Source: Pseudophaeobacter arcticus DSM 23566 | GTDB lineage: Bacteria > Pseudomonadota > Alphaproteobacteria > Rhodobacterales > Rhodobacteraceae | Assembly (NCBI RefSeq): GCF_000473205.1 | Contig: NZ_KI421507.1 | Location: 779,934-843,933 of the forward strand | Direction: 5' to 3' | DNA length: 64,000 nt | Shown: in pieces, positions 59,710 through 64,000 of the stretch | How positions within the stretch are numbered: the stretch's first letter is position 1 | How the letters are laid out: every line of letters begins with the position of its first letter | Made by a program: the position numbers and the translations under genes | Notes under the pieces: model-generated | The model's database searches: none | Told to the model about the DNA's origin: nothing | Seen by the model: the letters and a program-made list of their open reading frames with translations, nothing else

Positions 59710-60990
59710 ATGATCAATCTAAAAACCACTTTGGCAGCCACTGCCGCTGTCGCCGCCCTGAGCACACCGGCCCTGGCCGCCGATTGCACGTATAAAGTGG
59801 GCGTATTGCATTCGCTGTCGGGAACCATGGCGATTTCCGAGACCACGTTGAAAGACACCATGCTGATGCTGATCGACCAGCAGAACGCCGCTGGTGGTGT
59901 TCTGGGCTGTGAGCTGGAAGCGGTGGTTGTCGATCCGGCCTCTGACTGGCCGCTGTTTGCCGAAAAGGCGCGTGAATTGCTGACCGTACATGATGTCGAT
60001 GTGATCTTTGGCAACTGGACCAGCGTCAGCCGCAAATCGGTTCTGCCGGTAATCGAAGAGCTGAACGGCCTGCTGTTCTACCCGGTGCAATATGAGGGAG
60101 AGGAAAGCTCCAAGAACGTGTTCTACACCGGTGCGGCCCCCAACCAGCAGGCAATCCCGGCGACAGATTACTTCCTCGAAGAGCTGGGCGTTGAAAAATT
60201 CGCGCTGCTCGGCACCGATTATGTCTATCCCCGCACCACCAATAATATCCTGGAAAGCTACCTGCAGTCCAAGGGCATTGCGAGCGAAGATATCTTTGTG
60301 AACTACACCCCCTTTGGTCACTCTGACTGGTCTAAGATCGTGGCAGATGTTGTTGCCCTGGCGGCAGATGGCAAAAAGGTTGGGGTGATTTCCACCATCA
60401 ATGGCGATGCCAACATCGGTTTTTACAAAGAGCTGGCCGCAGCGGGCATTTCGGCCGATGACATCCCCGTGGTTGCCTTCTCGGTGGGCGAAGAAGAGCT
60501 GTCGGGTCTGGATACCTCCAACCTGGTGGGCCACCTGGCGGCCTGGAACTACTTCCAGTCGGCTGAAAGCGAGGCCAACACCGCCTTTATCGAGGCCTGG
60601 AAAACCACCATGGGCGATGAGCGCGTCACCAATGACCCAATGGAAGCCCATTACATCGGCTTCAACATGTGGGTAAACGCGGTGGAAGCGGCAAAAACCG
60701 CTGATGTGGATGCGGTGCGCAGCGCCATGTATGGCCAGGAGTTCCCCAACCTGACCGGCGGCACCGCCGTGATGCTGCCCAACCACCACCTGGCCAAGCC
60801 GGTGCTGATTGGCGAAATTCAGGAAGACGGCCAGTTTGACATCATCAGCCAGACCACCGAAGTCCCCGGCGACGCCTGGACCGACTTCCTGCCCGAAAGT
60901 GCGGTCTTGATGTCCGATTGGAAAGACATCGGTTGCGGTATGTATAACACCGAAACCAAAACCTGCGTTCAGCTGAACTCGAACTACTGA
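59710..60990 (+). CDS. urtA: Urea ABC transporter substrate-binding protein UrtA
   Basis: This 426-residue periplasmic protein has a signal peptide (TLAATAAVAALSTPALAA) and the type-I fold of the amide-binding family: VGVLHSLSGTMAISETTLKDT, IFGNWTSVSRKSVLPVIEE, LFYPVQYEGEESSKNV and GTDYVYPRTTN. This pattern separates UrtA from Leu/Ile/Val-binding proteins. GGGAG precedes the ATG at 59710; the longer open frame upstream is not used. Works with urtB and urtC. Confidence 0.95.
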   Translation: MINLKTTLAATAAVAALSTPALAADCTYKVGVLHSLSGTMAISETTLKDTMLMLIDQQNAAGGVLGCELEAVVVDPASDWPLFAEKARELLTVHDVDVIFGNWTSVSRKSVLPVIEELNGLLFYPVQYEGEESSKNVFYTGAAPNQQAIPATDYFLEELGVEKFALLGTDYVYPRTTNNILESYLQSKGIASEDIFVNYTPFGHSDWSKIVADVVALAADGKKVGVISTINGDANIGFYKELAAAGISADDIPVVAFSVGEEELSGLDTSNLVGHLAAWNYFQSAESEANTAFIEAWKTTMGDERVTNDPMEAHYIGFNMWVNAVEAAKTADVDAVRSAMYGQEFPNLTGGTAVMLPNHHLAKPVLIGEIQEDGQFDIISQTTEVPGDAWTDFLPESAVLMSDWKDIGCGMYNTETKTCVQLNSNY

Positions 60991-61045
60991 TCGTAACAGT
61001 CCCGCAGGGGTATGCCCTTTGCGGGACATTGAAGGCACCAGCATC

Positions 61046-63013
61046 ATGAGAACTTCCTTTTTGGCGGGCCTTCTGGTCCTTCTGTCCAGCCTTGCTGCCC
61101 TTGCTCAACAGGTGCCTGAACCAGCCCCGGTGCAAAGCATCCTGCAAGAGCAAAGCGCGCTGATCCAGAAAAGCTCACGCAAGACAATTGCCCCGGCCAT
61201 CGCCGCCCTCGCCGAGAGCGGCTTGCCCCAGGCCCAGGCCGTGCTGGAGGCCTGGCAGGTCAAGGCCCTGTGGATGCGCATATCTGACGGGATGTTCTTT
61301 CGCGGCGAAAAGCTGGAAGGCCAAAACTATCGCCTGTTTGATTTTGATACCGGGCAGGCGGTTGGTGATGTGGCCAAATCGGACCTGAAACAGATCAAAC
61401 CCAACAGCGGCATTCGGGCGCTGATCGCCACCGCGCTGGTGCAGTTTCAGCTATCCGACCCGGATCCTGCCCGCCGCGAGGAGGCGCTGCTGGCGATTGA
61501 ACGCGCCCCCGCTGGTGCGCTGCTGGCGCCACTGCGCGCCTCGATCCCGGGCGAGACAGACCCGGTGCTGAAGGCGCGAAAGATGCGCATCGAGCAGCTT
61601 TTGACCATCGCCCACGGCACGGATGAGGCCCGCCGCGTTGCCACTATTCAATCCCTCTCCGGGGATCTGGGGCTGGACGTCCGGGCGACGCTCAATCCGC
61701 TGGTTTCGACCCAGCTGCGGGCCTTTGCAGGCGAGATCCCGGCGGGTTTGAACGTCGCGCGCAGGGTGGCGCCGGGGGCGGGCGCGCTGTCGCCGGATGC
61801 GGCCTATGATCTCCTGGTTGCGGCCAAACTGGCCCCGGCGCGGCTCTCCAGCGATGAGATCCGCACGACGTTGGCTGCCCATATCGAGGGTGGCCGGGTC
61901 GGAGGTGTTCCGCTGGCGCAGCTAAACAAGGAAGACACCCGTACACGCGCTTATGCTGCGTTGGTCGAGGCCGGACAGGCCCGGGCGCTGGTCAGCGCTG
62001 AGCAAATTACCCAGAGCCTGAACGCGCATGTGTTTGCCGAAATCTATGATGAACCCTCGGCGGTCATGACCCAAGCTGCGCAGGCGGCGCTCACTTCCAT
62101 TGCCACCCAGGTGGCCGTTGGTCAGGCGGTAGATCTGACGCTGGATGCGCTGTCGCTGGCCTCGATCTATTTCCTCGCCGCCATTGGCCTTGCCATTACC
62201 TTTGGGGTGATGGGGGTGATCAATATGGCCCATGGCGAATTCATCATGATGGGGGCCTATACCGGCTATGTGGTGCAGCAGGTGATCCCCAACCATACGG
62301 TGTCGATCCTGGTGGCAGTGCCGCTGGCCTTTGCGGTGACCTTTGCCGCCGGGGTGGCGATGGAGCGGCTGGTCATTCGCTGGCTGTATAATCGTCCGCT
62401 AGAGACCCTGCTGGCCACCTTTGGCATCTCGATTGCGCTGCAACAGCTGGCCAAGAACATCTTTGGCACCCAGGCGCGCCCGCTGACCGCGCCGGGCTGG
62501 CTGGATGGCGCCTGGATCATCAACGATGTGGTCTCGATCAGCTATATTCGCATCGCGATCTTCATGCTGGCCCTGATTTTTCTGGGCGTGTTCCTGTTCA
62601 TTATGCGCCGCACCCGGCTGGGGCTGGAAACCCGTGCGGTGACGCAGAACCGGGCCATGGCCGGGTCCATGGGGATCAACCCGGAGCGGGTGAATATGCT
62701 CACCTTTGGCCTGGGGTCCGGTATTGCCGGTATCGCAGGCGTTGCCATCGGACTGTTTGCCAAGGTGACCTCAGAGCTTGGCTCGGACTACATCGTCCAG
62801 AGCTTCATGACCGTGGTTGTCGGCGGGGTTGGCAATATCTGGGGCACCCTGGCAGGCGCCACCATGATTGGCTTTTTCCAAAAGGGCGTCGAGTGGCTGA
62901 ACCCGTCGAACACCCTGGCGGCACAGACCTATATGATCGTCTTTATCATCGTCTTCATTCAATTTCGCCCACGAGGGATCATCGCTCTCAAAGGCCGGGC
63001 GGCAGGAGACTGA
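61046..63013 (+). CDS. urtB: Urea ABC transporter permease UrtB
   Basis: This 655-residue permease has an unusually long N-terminal half (signal peptide, then about 330 periplasmic residues with helical repeat character), as is usual for UrtB, followed by a LivH-type permease from about residue 360: YFLAAIGLAITFGVMGVINMAHGEFIMMGAYTG, then LEQR-like GLETRAVTQNRAMAGSMGIN and the late VVVGGVGNIWGTLAGA. The ATG at 61046 gives the signal peptide. Confidence 0.95.
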   Translation: MRTSFLAGLLVLLSSLAALAQQVPEPAPVQSILQEQSALIQKSSRKTIAPAIAALAESGLPQAQAVLEAWQVKALWMRISDGMFFRGEKLEGQNYRLFDFDTGQAVGDVAKSDLKQIKPNSGIRALIATALVQFQLSDPDPARREEALLAIERAPAGALLAPLRASIPGETDPVLKARKMRIEQLLTIAHGTDEARRVATIQSLSGDLGLDVRATLNPLVSTQLRAFAGEIPAGLNVARRVAPGAGALSPDAAYDLLVAAKLAPARLSSDEIRTTLAAHIEGGRVGGVPLAQLNKEDTRTRAYAALVEAGQARALVSAEQITQSLNAHVFAEIYDEPSAVMTQAAQAALTSIATQVAVGQAVDLTLDALSLASIYFLAAIGLAITFGVMGVINMAHGEFIMMGAYTGYVVQQVIPNHTVSILVAVPLAFAVTFAAGVAMERLVIRWLYNRPLETLLATFGISIALQQLAKNIFGTQARPLTAPGWLDGAWIINDVVSISYIRIAIFMLALIFLGVFLFIMRRTRLGLETRAVTQNRAMAGSMGINPERVNMLTFGLGSGIAGIAGVAIGLFAKVTSELGSDYIVQSFMTVVVGGVGNIWGTLAGATMIGFFQKGVEWLNPSNTLAAQTYMIVFIIVFIQFRPRGIIALKGRAAGD

Positions 63014-63017
63014 ACCC

Positions 63018-64000
63018 ATGTCCGACACATTCCTCAAACGAAACCCGTCGACGCTGGTGTTTCTGGCGGTGCTAGCGCTGTTTGTGCTGGGCGTGACCCT
63101 GTTGGCCGATGGCGCCGGGGCCGGGGTGATCTCGACCAGCTTTGTCAAAACTTTGGGCAAGACGCTGTGCCTGGCGCTGGTGGCGCTGGCGATGGATCTG
63201 GTCTGGGGCTACACGGGCATCCTGTCGCTGGGCCATTTTGCCTTCTTTGGTCTGGGCGGCTATATGATCGGCATGTGGCTGATGTATGCCCGCACGCAGG
63301 CGATTGTTGTCTCGTCGCTGTCTGAGGCACCGATCCCCGCAACCGATAGCGAGATTGTCGATGCCATTGGCAATCAGATCTTTGGCGTGGTGGGATCCAG
63401 CGAGTTTCCCCTGATCTGGATGTTTGCGGACAGTCTGCTGCTGCAGCTTGTGCTGGTGGTGGCGGTTCCGGGGCTGTTGGCGCTGGTCTTTGGCTGGCTG
63501 GCCTTCCGCTCGCGGGTGACCGGTGTGTACCTGTCGATCCTGACGCAAGCGATGACCCTGGGGCTGGCGCTCTATCTGTTTCAAAACGACAGTGGCTTGC
63601 GCGGCAACAACGGGCTGTCGGGGCTGCAGAACCTGCCGGGCATGGATCATGTGCCACAGGCGACCCTGTCGATCTGGTTCTTCTGGGCCTCGGCTGCGGC
63701 GCTGGCGCTGGGCTATCTGTTTGCGGCCTGGATTGTGGCAGGCAAGTTTGGCTCGGTGCTGCGCGGCATTCGCGACAACGAGGCCCGCGTGCGCTTTCTG
63801 GGCTATTCGGTCGAGGGCTACAAGCTGTTCATCTTTACCGTCACCGCGATCATCGCAGGTATCGCCGGGGCGCTGTATTATCCGCAGGCGGGTATCATCA
63901 ACCCGGCGGAGATTGCCCCTGTTGCCTCGATCTATCTGGCGGTCTGGGTGGCCATTGGTGGGCGCGGACGGCTGTACGGGGCGGTGATCGGCGCCATCTT
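63018..64000 (+). CDS. urtC: Urea ABC transporter permease UrtC (3' end outside window)
   Basis: The ATG at 63018, four bases after urtB, opens a frame that is still open at base 64000 (327 codons visible). It has LivM/UrtC features: LALVALAMDLVWGYTGILSLGHFAFFGLGGYMIG, the extracellular NGLSGL segment, RGIRDNEARVRFLGYSVEGYKL and YLAVWVAIGGRGRLYGAVIGA (the EAA-type loop). The ATPases UrtD and UrtE are expected to the right of the window. Confidence 0.95.
   Translation, partial: MSDTFLKRNPSTLVFLAVLALFVLGVTLLADGAGAGVISTSFVKTLGKTLCLALVALAMDLVWGYTGILSLGHFAFFGLGGYMIGMWLMYARTQAIVVSSLSEAPIPATDSEIVDAIGNQIFGVVGSSEFPLIWMFADSLLLQLVLVVAVPGLLALVFGWLAFRSRVTGVYLSILTQAMTLGLALYLFQNDSGLRGNNGLSGLQNLPGMDHVPQATLSIWFFWASAAALALGYLFAAWIVAGKFGSVLRGIRDNEARVRFLGYSVEGYKLFIFTVTAIIAGIAGALYYPQAGIINPAEIAPVASIYLAVWVAIGGRGRLYGAVIGAI

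Noticed and set aside
59719..61047. Minus-strand open frame of 442 codons opposite urtA
   Set aside because: It is antisense to urtA, which has a signal peptide and clear family motifs.

Overview
The window looks like chromosomal DNA of a marine alphaproteobacterium of the Rhodobacteraceae (Roseobacter group). Supporting this are the high-GC codon use, the alphaproteobacterial form of tRNA-His (no G-1, A73, G1:U72), a DUF6476 gene, an RpoHI-type heat-shock sigma factor, a Suv3-like helicase with a G/R-rich tail, and the urt/ure layout with a small membrane-protein gene between ureA and ureB. Genus and species cannot be read from this alone.

Layout. 0-4 kb: end of a GNAT gene, tRNA-His, an unrecognised ORF, a head-to-head DUF6476/rluD pair, and a SnoaL-like gene divergent from a LysR regulator. 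4-7 kb: rpoH with its own heat-shock-type promoter, a DksA/TraR-type zinc-finger gene, a MITE-like element and a DUF4274 gene. 7-18 kb: housekeeping genes (pepF, an alpha/beta hydrolase coupled to an SCP2 protein, a TPR protein, helicase, S4 protein, fdxA, carD, cobS and cobT). 18-30 kb: a Kef-type antiporter, an Aer-like PAS protein, an AsnC-type regulator divergent from hpd, a large bitopic protein resembling fused GspL and GspC/PilP parts, a SIMPL protein, metY and a GT-A-like glycosyltransferase. 30-35 kb: a glucosylglycerate locus with a GH13_18 phosphorylase converging on gpgP-gpgS. 35-40 kb: a membrane-bound AraC regulator divergent from a secreted esterase-like protein, then phoD behind a PHO box. 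40-48.3 kb: a sugar-acid catabolic locus with uxuA-uxuB-kdgK on one strand and gntR-TRAP(dctPQM)-dehydrogenase on the other. 48.6-54 kb: rsmJ, an orphan luxI-type synthase behind a membrane hybrid histidine kinase, about 1.2 kb of decayed-looking DNA, and a GST gene. 54-64 kb: the urease operon ureD-A-orf-B-C-E-F-G, divergent from the urea ABC transporter urtABC, which runs off the right edge.

How the genes work together. Urea imported by Urt is hydrolysed by the adjacent urease and its accessory proteins. The TRAP transporter probably imports a hexonate. The zinc dehydrogenase could convert L-gulonate to D-fructuronate, UxuB reduces that to D-mannonate, UxuA dehydrates it to KDG, and KdgK phosphorylates KDG to KDPG. 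GpgS and GpgP make glucosylglycerate, a compatible solute, and the GH13_18 enzyme could recover it by phosphorolysis. Several genes are joined by ATGA or TAATG overlaps, which suggests coupled translation.

Most notable points: the hybrid kinase-LuxI pairing with no LuxR, the 58-codon gene coupled to ureB, a probable ATT start for ureD, the GspL/GspC-like fusion, overlapping divergent start codons at rluD, and a 168-bp inverted-repeat element. No CRISPR array, prophage or complete insertion sequence was seen.
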